This document shows positions 22,814-34,874 of a stretch of DNA of 64,000 nt, piece after piece. This DNA is from Hexactinellida sp. DTS-2022 (lineage: Eukaryota; Porifera; Hexactinellida): positions 3,596,001-3,660,000 of the forward strand of contig JAPNXP010000008.1 of NCBI GenBank assembly GCA_028753945.1, in the 5' to 3' direction. The position numbers and the translations under genes are program-made. The notes beneath the pieces were generated by a model, which saw only the letters and a program-made list of their open reading frames with translations, searched no databases and was not told the DNA's origin. The stretch's first letter is position 1; every line of letters begins with the position of its first letter.

Positions 22814-25800
22814 TTATTGGTGCAACCGCATATCAGCAAAATATGGAGCTAGGCAAGTGAGAACAAATTTCTCTACAAATTGCTCGCAATCCAGAACCGC
22901 GATGTGAGCGCTCCGTCCAATGAAGTTGCCTGGAGACGGAGGAATGTTGTAGTGCACCTTGTAGCGCGCGAGCTGCAGGTCCCGGTGCTTGAGGACAGCC
23001 AGGAAGTTCTCCAGCATCTCGCGGTAGAGAGGAACTAGCGACAGTACATGCACACGGTCCAATTGTTAGTTAGTTAAGATAGTAATGAGTTAATACCTTG
23101 TTCGTAGTTGGGACACGGGTGCAGCAGGGAGGAGAAATAAGGCGTGTACTTGTCCTGAGGAGATCCCACAAGAACCACAGACTTAAAGTGCTGTACACCT
23201 ACAAACCCCTCATATACAGTATACACTATAGTACAATAATATATACAGTAGATCCCCGGTAATACGTACATCAAGGAATCGTGTATATCTGTGACTACTT
23301 ATCCGAAATTAGTAATAACTGGTGTAATTAATAATTAAAATACATTTTGAAGGGTACTGAAATAGTGTACGAATTAAGCGGTAGTTCGTATTAGCCGTGC
23401 TAGTATTATTGAGGTTCTACTGTATAATCAGTTAATGCATAACAAGGGTACCTCTGGAAGAACTGAGTTTGTATAGGAAACTCTCCCGAGGGGTGTCTCC
23501 GTCCTTCAGCTGCAGCTGCAGAATGCTTGTGGACTGGTGCCACTTCTGCAGCACCCACAGACCTGACAATAGCTAGCATCACTACGGTATAGCTCCTAAG
23601 GTATGTCACACTAACCTGCTTGCACTAGCCCGGACGTGTACACGAGAGAGCCCAGATGCGGGCCGCAGAGAGACACGAACACGGACAGCTTGTCCAGCAG
23701 CGGTCTCATCTCCTCTCTGTCCAGGATGCGGCGTATAATTAGGTTGCCCATCGAGTGTCCAATAAAACTGAATTGGAATAGAATAGTACAGCAAAACTCG
23801 GGTATAACGCACCCCCTCGGGAATGGAAATAAGTACGTATTAATATCCGAGTGTATGTACTAACCGAGTTTAACCTACATAGAAATATATACTGCTTTAT
23901 AAACTTGGCTAACATAATTGCATAAATTAGTACGTACTAACCAAGGTACGGTATAATCGAGTTCTACTGTACATAAAATGCATAAATTACCTTAAATACT
24001 TGGGAGGTCCAGATATTGTCAGATATTCAAATATTTCATTGATTAGATTGTCAGCCATATCCTCTATGCTGGAGTATGTCTTTCCCTGAATTAAATATAA
24101 TATAAAATATATGTATAGGGTACAGGAATAATCATTATATACCTGGTTGATTCCTGACATCAGGAAATCCAAATTTTCCTTTGGTAGAGCGAGAGTGAGA
24201 TAAGTTTTGAACAGACGTAGGTCGTAGTAGTTACCTATAACATGAGTGTATCTTATCTTTATACTAATACTACTTAACGATAAACCTACCGTCCAGTCCG
24301 TGCACACATATAACGAGATGGAAGTCTTTGCTGTATTCATAGAATAGCGGAGACGGGAGGTAGGGACTGGTGAGGTCTCGGAACTGGTGAACACCGCTGG
24401 AGAGAAATAACGGATAATTAATTAAATAACTAAAGACTAGTAAAGAGTAGAACTCGGTTATAACGACGTACCCCCTCGGGAATATAAAACAAGTACGTAT
24501 TATCCAAGTGTACGTACTACGTACTAACCGAGTTTTACCCTAGATAATAATCATACTGCTTTACATAACTTTGTTACAAAAATTAGTACGTGCTAAGCCG
24601 AAGTACGTAATGTACGTTATAACCGAGTTTTACTGTAATACAATTTCAGATTATGTATCCTATACACTGTAGTAGTATGCTTACTTAGCAGACACGGTGG
24701 TGAGCTCCCTGTGTCTGAAGCTGTTGTAGGAGGCCGTCTGGTGGTGTCCCGAGCTCTGGGACAGCTGGGGGCAGGGCGCAGCCGGCTGGGGAGAGGAGCA
24801 TATGACGTCACTGTGCAGCTTGATGCTTCTTTCTAACGCAGAGCTGTAAGCTGTGTCGCCTGCCTGAGTAATATAGAGGATAAGAACACAGCTTGTTTAG
24901 ATACCTAGTTATAGGGACACTCACCTCGTTCTGGTATATGATTCCTTCTAGCTTGGATTCCTCCAGGAAGTTAGGATTGCCGACATGGAATCCGGACCCG
25001 GCTATGGGCTGTCGCTGTGCGTCCAGCTCCAGGGTAACCACGAGCTGCGACACCGAGGCGGCCTCTCTCAGCTCGGGGCCCGCCTCCGCCGGCTGCTGGA
25101 GGCTGTGGCTGCTCTCAAACGCCGCCATCACCTCGTCCAGGTCCGTGCAGTTCTGACTGCTGCGAGAGCTCTCCTCCAGAGGGGAGCGGAGCTTGCCGGG
25201 GTCCGAGTGTGTGTCGGTGGAGAGGCTGCTCCTCAGCTTGGGAGGCGGCGAGTAGCAGAGCTTTATGTTGGGGTGGGATCTGCGGTGCGGGTTAGCATGT
25301 GTGCTGTGCAGATAGCCGCGGGAACTGGTGAGACCGGAGGCGGAGACCGAGGAGAGAGGGGTGGAGTGGGAGGGGGTGCTCTCGGCGCCGGGGTAGAGGA
25401 ACTCCTCTTGGGAGTAGCACTTGCTAGAACCCTTCAGGCGCGGGATTTTGTTCTTTTTCTTCTTGCCCCTCCGCCTGAATGGGAGACAGTTGCAGAACAG
25501 CTGATCCTCGGCTGGCTCCAGGGACGGCTTCTGGTTGGGAGTGAATGTGTTGTGGGAGAGGACGGGACGGAGGGGCGTGTGGGGAGCTATTACGTCACCT
25601 CTGTCTTCTCTGCTGGCGTTGCTTGTTGTTTGTTGTTGTGTTGTTGTTGTTATTGAGGTTTGCTGTTGTTGTGTTGTTGTTGTTGGATAATATGGATTGT
25701 AAGATGTGGTTTCAACTGGAGAGCGAGACAACTGTCTATGTTTGTTGTTCTGAGTTTGAGATTTGTTAGCACTTGTGGGCACTGATTCAACATAGCCGTT

Positions 25801-28800
25801 AACACGATGGATCTGATTCTGGGATATAGCCTCTGAAAAACTGAATATATAAACACAGATTCCTATGTAACATAAGCACGTTGTTTCCAAAATAATGTTT
25901 TGAGGATTCTCAAGTATTGAGATTAGTATAAGAATTTGTTGGAATACATAGAGTGCTTAGTTATCAGTGACAAACGCAACGTGGAAACCTAGAAATAGTA
26001 TTTTACTTATGTTGTTGGTTCTAAGAACTGATGGAAGATAATAAATAGCAATAATATGTGTCTCCGACTGATTTGCCGCATCATTGCGTTAAGTGGCAAA
26101 TGCTGCAGAGACAGAAAATAATAAATTAAAGATTTAAGTGGCAAATGCTGCAGAGACAGAAAATAATAAATTACAGATATCCTATGCAACCATAATATTC
26201 CGATTACAGAAAGCGGGAATATGCCATTTACAAGGGTTTGTTGCTAAGTGTTATGTCCGCTGCAAGGAAAAGGCTAACTAAGGGGCCCTGGCTATACGAC
26301 TACGGGTATCTCGACACCATACTGGCTCAGGTTAGGAACTGGGGGAAAGGCATTAAGGTCACTCGCCAGGTGTGGGACAGATACACACTGGTGGACCCGA
26401 CCTATCCACTCAGATACTGCGAAGTGGCTAAGTACAAACGCACCAATGTGAGGCCCATGCAGCCCAGGTACTTCATGGCGTTCTACAAGGGCGACAACAA
26501 CCTGCTGCCGCCCGTGGAACTGGTGCACAACAAGGGGGACTGGCGGGTGCTGCGAGACGACGACATGGTGCTGGCTATGAACAGGGAGTGCATCAGACAG
26601 TGGGAAGAGAGGAAGCGAGAGGATAAACCAGCTGAGAAAATAGAGGAGCAAAAGATAGAGAATCAAGATACATAGAGTTACAACTAGTTATTACTTTAGA
26701 TTGTATTTCGAAAGTATATTAATAGCATACATATCTAAAGTTATCTGATTATAACCGGTCACCTTGAGTCGGGGTATAGATAATCTCTTCGATGAATATT
26801 CTATCTTGAAGCGGTCCCATAGACTCAACGCAATACACACGTGGTCTCAGGTGCAGATAGTAATTCTGTTGTTGAGTATTCCTATAACATAAAGCAAACT
26901 ACAGTAGCCAGTAGGGGAAAGTCGAAATTTGTGCGTATTATCCGGAATATTAATTAACAGGAGTCACTTGAATGCATTTGTATTAGCTAGGGGAATTAAC
27001 CCTTGTACTCATTAACCGATAATTCATCTTATCCGTGTTATAATTAAGGAGAGTCTACTGTTATTTGTACACATAAACATAATAGATTCTCGTTAGTAAG
27101 AACACGGTTTCGGCCCCTTCAAAGCCTTGTTTATACAAATTTCGGAAAGGATCAAACTAACCTAATTTGGTTCTCGTCATCCAAATACACATTCTCTGTA
27201 CAGAAAGTGCTGTTTGTTGTAGATGATCGGACAGACTGTCGCATATACTGGACCTGTTATTCAATTGTTAATTAATACTCAAACCTCCCTCCGGAGGGTG
27301 CCGTAAGTTGGAATTTGTCCGGATCTCAGAAATACAACGGCTAGTACATGTACAAATCCAAAGTGTCTAATCCAGCGATTCCCAACCTTTTTCAACCGTG
27401 GACCCCCTATAGTAAATATTAGACATTCTGTGGACCCCCTCCCATTGTCCGTAATACATCCTGTGGACCCCCAAGGGGTCCATGGACCCCAGATTGGGAA
27501 CCACTGGTCTAATCTATATTTTCTAGGTTCTTTCAAAATTCAAAAATTGATAATTTTATCGGGTTGTGGATAATATTTGTTATATAATTTTGTCATTTAA
27601 CCCCATTATTGGTTGAATGAATACATATTTAGTTTGTCTTTACACCAATAATGGTGTCCGGATCTCGGAGGTCTGAGAGTACTAATATTTACGTATATAA
27701 TACAATAACTGTATGTACCTTCTCTCCATGGTATATTATAGCGAGGTGTTTGATGACCGACTCGTTGCCGTATATATTAGATACATACTTCTTCCAAAAC
27801 TTGTGCAACTATAGATACAACAGTAAATAGTTCTACAAGCATTATTAACTCATTGGAAATAAAAGGATTCTAATTACCGTAGAAGATAACTCAGATATTA
27901 TTTCAGAAATGTTGCGGGCGAGAGAAGCGAGTTGAACTGGGCTCTACAACGAAAGAAATCGTGTAAATGGTGCAATACTAACTATTTGACTATACGCAAT
28001 TCAATTGTAATTTGTGAGCAATTAACGTCACTGTCTAGGTAAGATATAAAGAATTAAATATTAACAATGTACATGCTACAACAGTGTAATAATAATGTGC
28101 TGTAGAAACTGCAAAATATATCAACAATGTACAAATCTCACCTGTAAGACTACAGCTAAGTCGTCATCCAGAACTAAGTTCTCTAAAGAAAGTAACACAA
28201 ATCATAACTTGTCCAAACACAGCCGAATCTAGTTAATAGCGGCATCCAATATTGTTTGCCTTAAGCAAAATTCGTAGTAATTAATAGGCGTCATTAATAT
28301 TAAAAAGCTTTGAATGGACAAAAACAGTGTTCATACTAACGAGGTCCACTGTACGTGTAAGACTCGAATTAGTATGAACTTGACAGCAAATATAAATATT
28401 CGTGAATGCTTGTGAGAGACAGAACGCACCTGGCAAGTCAGGGAGCTGAATACTCGTGAATGTGGAGTAGGAAATTAGAGTGTTACGGAGATCTGCATAG
28501 CTATACTGCAGGATTTCTTCAAGCACTCTATTGTAACAATAATAATAGATAGGACTTTGCAACCTAATTAGTGAATGGATAGCTAAATAACATACCTGAA
28601 TACTTGACGGGCATGAGCCTGTTCACTCTTAACCTATAAATAAATTATATAAGATATGTATTAGCATATAATGTGTGTGTAGATATACTTATTAGCATAT
28701 AGTACAGTAAAACCTCGTTAATACGAACACCAGGGGACCGTCAAAATGCGTTCGCCTTATCCAGAATTCGTATTAACTGGTATCATTTGTATTTAAAAGG

Positions 28801-31454
28801 CTTTAAGGGAGAGTGAAATCGTGTTCGTACTAACGAGACTCTACTAGGCTACTCGACTCACAACTCCTGTTCTAACGTATTGTCTGCTATGGCTGAGTGC
28901 CTGCGTGTTGAACAGCAGAGAGTTAAAGGAGGGAATGGGCAGAGCAGTGTGCTTAGGGGCGAGAGGAGAGCTGCTGAAGTTATAATAAGTTAGAATACTG
29001 TATTAGTGTTATTAATCAAGTACAAAGTTGTATAATTATATCGCGTATAACGTATAATACGTATGTATTAAGCATAGTATCTCAGAGAAAATTAAGCTAT
29101 GTAGAATGTGAAATATTTTATTATTTTAACTGTAAAAATTTAACTCTCAGAATAATCGATTAGTGTATATTATTTTCCACATAAATATATACATTGTACG
29201 TATTATGTATTATTTCCTGCAAATAAGAACATATTTGTATAAATTATTACGTGGAGAGTACTTGGTATCGGTGTATTATAACATTTGATATTAGAATTGA
29301 TTTTCGTGAGTGAGAATAACAATAGACCTCAACACGAGTTTACGAAGTCTATAAAACTGCATTCTGTAACTAATCTAACTGAGTTAATACAATATTAACA
29401 GAATACTCTACCTGGTAGAAGACCATTGCAGTGTGTTAGCAACAAAGAGTCTTCTCGAATTGTAGCTTATAGTAGTACAATTGACAATCAACTACCAAAG
29501 TAATTATCGGAGTAATAGTTATTATAAGAAGGCTTCTAAATAGCGTATTAGTATGTTATTCTGAATGATCAACAATAAGTTGCATTGGGTTAAATTGTAA
29601 ACGTCATGTTTTATACAGGAAATAAATTTTGAATAATTGTACTTGAATAGGGTACTTAATTAATAGGATGTCTGATATAATTACAACCCCATTGTATTGT
29701 AAACTTGAAATATTAATTACAATAACTATTATAGTATAAACACCTTTACAAGGCGAACAACTTTTCTAATGTAATTTCAGGCACTGGCAAGGTAATTTTT
29801 AAACAATCAAAGTTTACCATTACGAAGCCAAGTTTTTGTATAGCAAGGTGTTGGTTAATATAAATAAGCCGAATACACTGTGTACGCATATATAGTTATG
29901 TACCTGGCATCTGTGGACATCCCAGTTAGGCTGGCGTGTATCTGTATACCGACCGCTGCTATGTGAATAGGGCCCGAGGTTACCGTGATAAAGTTATTGT
30001 TAGACTGTCCTGGCGTAAGCGTGACGGCAATCTGTCTCTGATTCAAAATGCTGAAAGCCTTCTCTCCTTTGGGACTAATGAATGCATTGAATAAGTAGGG
30101 TACACACTGTGCTATTTTGGTCATCTAAAGCTATCCTAATTGTGTACCTGTTAAACTGACAGAGATATTAGACTAAATACGGCTTATTTACACACAAAAC
30201 AAAAGAATTTCAAGGCTTTAAATGGTTCGCATATTCAGTATAACGAACTGAATCCATATTTCCTACGAGTATTTGGAGACATAATGATGATAAGGAATAG
30301 CTTATTGTTGGCCGGAATGCTTGATACTAAAATTGTCATGATTATACTTGTTAAACTCAGTAGAGATATTACAGTCAGTTTATAAAATAAAGCTGTATTT
30401 ACTTGTGTGTTTATTGTTAGGACATACAGGCTACAGCTTAATGGAATCACTTTGCTCAGAGGGTAGTTTGAACCAGCAGTTAAGCGGGCAATTCAATTAA
30501 TCGAAAATATTACAAACCAACTGATATCAAGTTCTTTAAATTATGTAAAATGTTGACCCAATTAACCGGAATCTATTGTAATCATCGAGGTTCCACTGAA
30601 AAGCTTTAATTAAAATAGAACGTAAAAAGTTATTTAATCGCGTTTAATAGGTATTAGTAACCTCGCTATAATAATAGCCCCCAAGGGACAAGTGAACTAA
30701 CTGATCGAGTAGCTGGATCTAATAAGAATAAACTAAGAACTCACATGTTATCTCCGGGAGAGCATATCAGGTCTGTGAGAATAAATATCTGAACACTGTG
30801 GTCTGTAGGCATCAGCTATAAAGTTATATATACGTATAATCATACTATAGGAGCGTGTAATTAGTGCAGTATATTATATACCAGGGGAGTGGATATAGGT
30901 ACGGATATGTGGAATACACAGCTGCCTAGGCTAGTGAACGAGTCTCTCCCGCAGCTCACGTAGATGCACCGAGAGTAGTAGGTGCCCTTCTCAATCTGAC
31001 CGCCTACACGTGAGAGATGTGATTCTTACAAGCTTAGTGATTAATTATGCCATGTATATAAGGAAATAATAAATAATGGACTTAGTTTTGTATTACCAAC
31101 ACTTTTTCAATATAAAACCCGGCTTGCTGAAAATTATATTATAAAGGTATTGGCCGATATATAAGTAATGCAATTAATAATATACGTCTCTTATAAACTA
31201 GTTATCTTGACTTAGAATATTCACTATTCCTATGCAGCTTACCTTCGCCATAATGGGTGACACGATCTAGTTTCGCGAGACAGGTTTCGTCCAAAGAGAA
31301 AGAAATGCGATAATGTCTATGCAAAGGAAAATGCTTTAAAATATAGCGTAAACAAACAGAATAACAATAATAAGTAATCTCACCCTCTCTGTGTTAAAGC
31401 TGCATTGTAGAATCTGGAGATATTGAGAAATACTTTGTAATTGAATGTTAGCAT
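22814..31454 (-). CDS. FAM135: FAM135-family protein with C-terminal lipase-like (DUF676) domain
   Basis: A gene of about 17 exons. The start at 31454 gives LNISRFYNAALTQRG spliced (31384/31316) to HYRISFSLDE, the FAM135 N-terminal pattern. Later exons include 31003-30882, 30815-30745, about 30120-29905 (FITVTSGPIHIAAVGIQIHA), about 28980-28860, 28560-28430, 27950-27890, 27810-27720, 27250-27160, about 26880-26763, and the large exon from 25832, which is low-complexity and Ser/Pro/Gln-rich. The lipase part has HLVICVHGLDG (about 24300), SFIGHSMGNLIIRRIL with the nucleophile Ser (about 23760), VVLVGSPQDKYTPY with a candidate Asp, and GRSAHIAVLDCEQF with a candidate His. So an apparently complete Ser-Asp-His set survives. 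Substrate unknown. The 30745/30120 junction phase is unresolved; a small exon may be missing. Confidence 0.85.
23246..23422. mobile_element. TA-flanked pogo-like MITE in a FAM135 intron
   Basis: It starts CAGTAGATCCCCGGTAATACG and ends TTGAGGTTCTACTG between TA dinucleotides. The interior includes GTGTACGAATTAAGCGGTAG. It lies between the exon encoding LVGSPQDKYTPY and the preceding exon. Confidence 0.75.
23789..23969. mobile_element. TA-flanked MITE (AACTCGGGTATAACG family), copy 1
   Basis: It starts CAGCAAAACTCGGGTATAACG and ends ATAATCGAGTTCTACTG with TA on both sides. Interior GCACCCCCTCGGGAATGGAA is shared with the copy near 24.45 kb. Both sit in introns of the FAM135 lipase region. Confidence 0.75.
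24446..24635. mobile_element. TA-flanked MITE (AACTCGGGTATAACG family), copy 2
   Basis: The left end GTAGAACTCGGTTATAACG and right end ATAACCGAGTTTTACTG are complementary. It shares ACCCCCTCGGGAAT, a central AAGTACGTATTA and a CTGCTTTA block with copy 1. The exact left boundary is uncertain by a few bases. Confidence 0.7.
26091..26173. repeat. Tandem duplication, two units of about 45 bp
   Basis: AAGTGGCAAATGCTGCAGAG followed by ACAGAAAATAATAAATTA occurs twice in succession, almost unchanged. It lies 65 bp upstream of the MRPS34 start codon and within a FAM135 intron, so it may fall in the MRPS34 promoter. Confidence 0.85.
26238..26675 (+). CDS. MRPS34: Mitochondrial small-subunit ribosomal protein mS34, nested in FAM135
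   Basis: An intronless 145-residue ORF. The conserved core is GIKVTRQVWDRYTLVDPTYP, then the EVAKYKRTNVRPMQPRYFM segment, FMAFYKGDN and NKGDWRVLRDDD. These parallel the GLGRLVTRKSW, YWRLTRVRPDY, LTFKGK and HDWRLV blocks of MRPS34. The acidic/basic C-terminal tail is variable. The protein belongs to the mitochondrial 28S subunit and would be imported; the basic start (MSAARKRLTKGPW, from the second Met) fits a targeting signal. It lies on the strand opposite to FAM135, in a 930-bp intron (25833-26762) whose phase-1 ends match. Confidence 0.82.
   Translation: MLLSVMSAARKRLTKGPWLYDYGYLDTILAQVRNWGKGIKVTRQVWDRYTLVDPTYPLRYCEVAKYKRTNVRPMQPRYFMAFYKGDNNLLPPVELVHNKGDWRVLRDDDMVLAMNRECIRQWEERKREDKPAEKIEEQKIENQDT
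26902..27060. mobile_element. Degenerate pogo-like MITE in a FAM135 intron
   Basis: It runs from CAGTAGCCAGTAGGGGAAAG to AGGAGAGTCTACTG, TA-flanked on the left. Interior GTCGAAATTTGTGCGTATTA and TGTACTCATTAACCG resemble the other family members. The ends are less well matched than in the 43.5 kb copy. Confidence 0.6.
27373..27506. mobile_element. hAT-like MITE with 8-bp target duplication (GTGGACCCC family)
   Basis: A 134-bp element beginning CAGCGATTCCCAACC and ending GATTGGGAACCACTG. It has perfect 8-bp flanking repeats GTCTAATC (27365-27372 and 27507-27514). CAGNGNTTCCCAACC ends are common in hAT-derived elements of animals. Located in a FAM135 intron. Confidence 0.92.
28705..28848. mobile_element. 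Pogo/Tigger-like MITE in a FAM135 intron
   Basis: The left end CAGTAAAACCTCGTTAATACG is followed by AACACCAGGGGACCGTCAAA, shared almost exactly with copies at 7.2 and 43.5 kb. The right end, TTCGTACTAACGAGACTCTACT, has lost its last bases. A second remnant lies near 28310-28350. Confidence 0.8.
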
Positions 31455-31965
31455 AGAACTGAACTAGAATAGGTAAATTAGCGAATCAAGAGTAGAGAAT
31501 AACAAATGCAAGAGTCATCTTATTTATATTTGAATCTTAGTGATAAACAAGTACCATGGATTTACATCAAGCTATAACTCAACACAAGATTTTCGAATGT
31601 TTATTCAGATTGCATAGTTAGTTATTCTTAATTAATAAGAAAAGTAATGCAAAATGGATTCTGCATACGAACCTGTCTGTTATTAAGATCATGAGGTGGG
31701 ATAATTATCGAATAATTATATTTATTTATTCCTATTCGAGTGATCACCGAGGTGTTAATTAATTGAGAGAATACACAGAAAAGTAACCAATATAGCAATT
31801 CCTGAAGTAAAACGTATTGTAACAAGTTTAATAAAGTTCTTTAAGTAATAACTTGATAAGTGAATTACCGAAATAATACTCTGTTCCGATAAGGATATAA
31901 TTAAACTGTAGAGTTTAATTACATTGTGTTTCTGTATACTATTCGCGCAGGACGAGTGTATCTAT

Positions 31966-33428
31966 TTAGTCAATAATTTCGATAATGCTAATTTCGCTGG
32001 GCTCCGGCCGTGAGCTGGTCATCTTGACTATGTCCACCGAGAGCGGAGAAGAAGCGACCAGGTGCTTGGAGGGACTGGGGCTGGGAGGGGGGGCCGAGGA
32101 GTTGGAGCAGTCGAGTATTATCTGCGCGCTGAAGGCCAGCGAGGGCTTAGCAGTGGGACTCCAGTGGCCGTCCTCGAACAGGAATATTTCCGAGAGCGGC
32201 TCTCTCCTCTCGGAGACTATTCCGAGAAAGTATTCGTCCGTGAGCAGCGAGGCGTAGGGAATGGGGGTGGAGCAAATCGGACAGATCCACTTCTGCGTCT
32301 CCACGCCCATGTGGATGAGCGCCCGCCCGTCGAAGCACTGCAGGTGTTGACACCTGGAGGAGCGGCAGGGCAGCTGGATGGGGAGCCCAGTGAGCGGACA
32401 CTTGAGACTGAAGTTGATGGAGGTGGTGGTGATGGAGAGCTCCGGGTCCGAGTAGAACGCCTGCTTTATTCGCTTCTCCGTGTCGGCCGTCGGGTACGCA
32501 GGGAGGCCGCGAATGAGCAGAGGCACGTCGAACTGTACGATCTCGACAGCCACGCGCCAGAGACATAAAACAGGATCATCGGTGCGGGGCAGGTAGTACA
32601 GCTCCACGCTGTTCGCCGCGTCCCCCGTCTTGACCTGGTTTGTTATGTCTATGGAGCGGGAGGTGTGTCTGTACTCAAACTTCTCTGGGCTCTGCACCAG
32701 CACCAGGGAAGTGCCGTTAACCTTGAAGGAGCAGATGCCGCTAGGCACCTGGTCAGTGACCGGGTGGTGGTTCTTCTTGCAAATGCGGAATATTACGCGA
32801 GTGGTGAGGTGTGACTCTTCCGCGAGTCTCCGGGTTTCGGAGGGGGAGAGGAAGAAGCGAAAGCAGACGAGTCTCTTGTCTGTCGAGGACATGAGCTGGC
32901 AGGGTACAACACCGTGGAATGCGGTAGATAGCTTCTCGCCGAGAAGGGTAGGGAATTCCAGCTGGTCTTCAGTTTCAGAATTCCTGTGAATAAGTATAAA
33001 TAGGAGTGTAAAGAGACTATAAATAGGACCCACCTCCTGAACTGGAAGCTGGGGGAAGTACAGGGTCTGTCTGCGGTCTGCGGATTCGATGCAGGCGGGT
33101 GGGAGGGAGGCACCCGTCGCTCTTGCATCGTGCTGGTCGGCACCCTCACGTTATCTCCATAGCACTGGTTGTAAGTGACGTTTATCTTCTCGATAGCTAG
33201 CTTGTTGTTCTGAGTGATCAGGTTCTTGACGGCCTGCAAGACTCTGCTCTTGTTCCCGGTGCTGACGAGCCCCGAGTGTCGCAGCACGGCCCGCAGCTCC
33301 GCCAGCTTGAAGAGGTCTGCCTTCTGCTGCAGCTTGTCCAGGAAGGAGACAGGGGCGGGGGTGGGGGAGAGCGGGGGGTGGGGAGAGGGGCACGCCATGT
33401 GGAGAGCTACTGTACAGGAGTTGGACAT
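31966..33428 (-). CDS. PIAS: PIAS-family E3 SUMO ligase
   Basis: Two exons, 33428-33034 and 32983-31966, joined across a 50-bp intron; 470 residues. A SAP-like DNA-binding motif lies near residues 25-65 (LAELRAVLRHSGLVSTGNK..V). A PINIT region follows exon 1. The SP-RING is complete: CPLTGLPIQLPCRSSRCQHL, then QCFD and WICPICSTPIPYASL. The C-terminus has a SUMO-interacting motif, EISIIEIID. The GHWSP motif after the ring also matches PIAS. The protein would transfer SUMO to nuclear targets with UBC9. It is shorter than vertebrate PIAS1-4 (about 510-650), mainly in the linker and tail. It lies upstream of FAM135 in the same orientation (512 bp). Confidence 0.95.
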
Positions 33429-33605
33429 AGCAATAGGAGAATATCTGAGATAAATATTTACATTATTGTAACTTGTGCGTTATGGTCAATGGAAAACCAA
33501 TAAAAATCGCTGTCGGAGTACAAAATGACATCTGGATACAAAATTCAAATTTCTGGGAGTTATTGTCTTTCTTAATAATTAATTAATTCTGGACAAATAC
33601 GAAAC

Positions 33606-34874
33606 AAAAAATCTAAAATTACAGCTGTGCCGACAGCATGTTCCTTTGGAGATACTATATTTTGGTGGTTACAGGGGCGTACCAGTTGGTCATTCGGGGG
33701 GGAGAGGGGGGTTTCCAATCAGCTATGACCAATATTAGCTATTAGTGGTACGTTCACTACTTTGACTAGTTTCGTATAGGTTTCCGGTGTAAGAGCGCTT
33801 TTAGGGACCGCGTTTTGGGGACCCCCGACCCTAAAACGCTAGCGATTTAGGGTCTGGGGGGGATAATTAAATCACTAGTATTTTAGGGTTGGGGGCCCAA
33901 AACTTTAGTGATTTAGGAGCGCAGCGTTTTGGGGCTCTTCGATTCTCGAAACAAAATCATTGCAATTTTTTAAAAATTGGTCCTGGGGACCAGTTCTCCA
34001 TGGAATTTTGGTCCTGGTGTAAGGGCGCTTTGGGGACGCCCAGCGTTTTAGGGAGCACGTCCCTAAAGCCCGAGCGTTTTATGGACTCCCGTGTCCCGTC
34101 CCTATATCGCTAGTGTTTTAAAGCCCAGGGGGCCAAATGCTAGCGATTTAGGGACATGGTCCCTAAAATGCTGGGGTCCCCAAAACGCGTTCACACCGGA
34201 TCAATTTTTCAGGCCCCAATTTTCAAGTGACAGGTTTATTCAAAAAAGTTTTTGCCCCAATATGGCGAAAAATCGCCAAGGTTACTATTCTAGTAAATAC
34301 GGTAACTAAATAAACACAAACCTCAAAGGGACCAATTTTCCACAGAAGGACGAAATTCCATGACAGATACTTATTTTCACAGGCCCGAAGGATTGACCTT
34401 TGCATTTACGACGCCTATGATCATGGGTCTAAATATAACTAATTATGATCTAAATATGTAAATGAGAATTGTTGTGATAATTAGTGTGATATAGTTAAAG
34501 ATCTCCGGGTAGATGAAGCTATCTTTCCCGCCATCCTTAGAAGTCATAATGAAATGAAGTAAATACCAGGAAATAATGAGAGGATTAAAATACTATATAC
34601 TAGTAGGCTAGCCCTTTGGACAATTGGTTCTATATAAGTGGTCCAATTGTAGAAATTGTAAGGGTCCCAATATCAATGGATTAATCCCTAAAACGCTATC
34701 GATTTAGTAATCCAAGGGAGCCCAAAATTGCTAGAGTTTTAGGGCCGGGATCCCTAAAGCGCGTTTACACAGGGCAATGGAAAATCCCCTATCTACGCCC
34801 CTGGGTTAGTGAATTGATAGAGCCTCCTACCTCCAAAAGAAAATGCTGTCGGCACAACTGTAATTTTAGATTTT
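33606..34874. mobile_element. Composite (nested) DNA transposon region
   Basis: The outer arms are inverted repeats of about 45 bp: CTAAAATTACAGCTGTGCCG at the left and its near complement at 34832-34874. Inside lies a second element with CAGGGGCGTA at about 33674 and TACGCCCCTG at about 34802, flanked by GGTTA. Inside that is a set of GGTGTAAGAGCGC / GCGTTCACACCGG ends with many CTAAAACGCTAGCGATTTAG units. The order suggests three rounds of insertion. No transposase ORF is visible. Confidence 0.75.

Noticed and set aside
24985-25656. Plus-strand 223-residue frame opposite the large FAM135 exon
   Set aside because: Composition is Arg/Gly/Val-rich low complexity, as expected for antisense of a Ser/Pro/Gln-rich exon; no features of a protein.
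32062-32568. Plus-strand 168-residue frame opposite PIAS
   Set aside because: Antisense shadow over the SP-RING and PINIT coding region.
33701-34200. Plus-strand frames in the nested repeat (33889-34309) as genes
   Set aside because: They run through repeat units and element ends and have no protein-like pattern.
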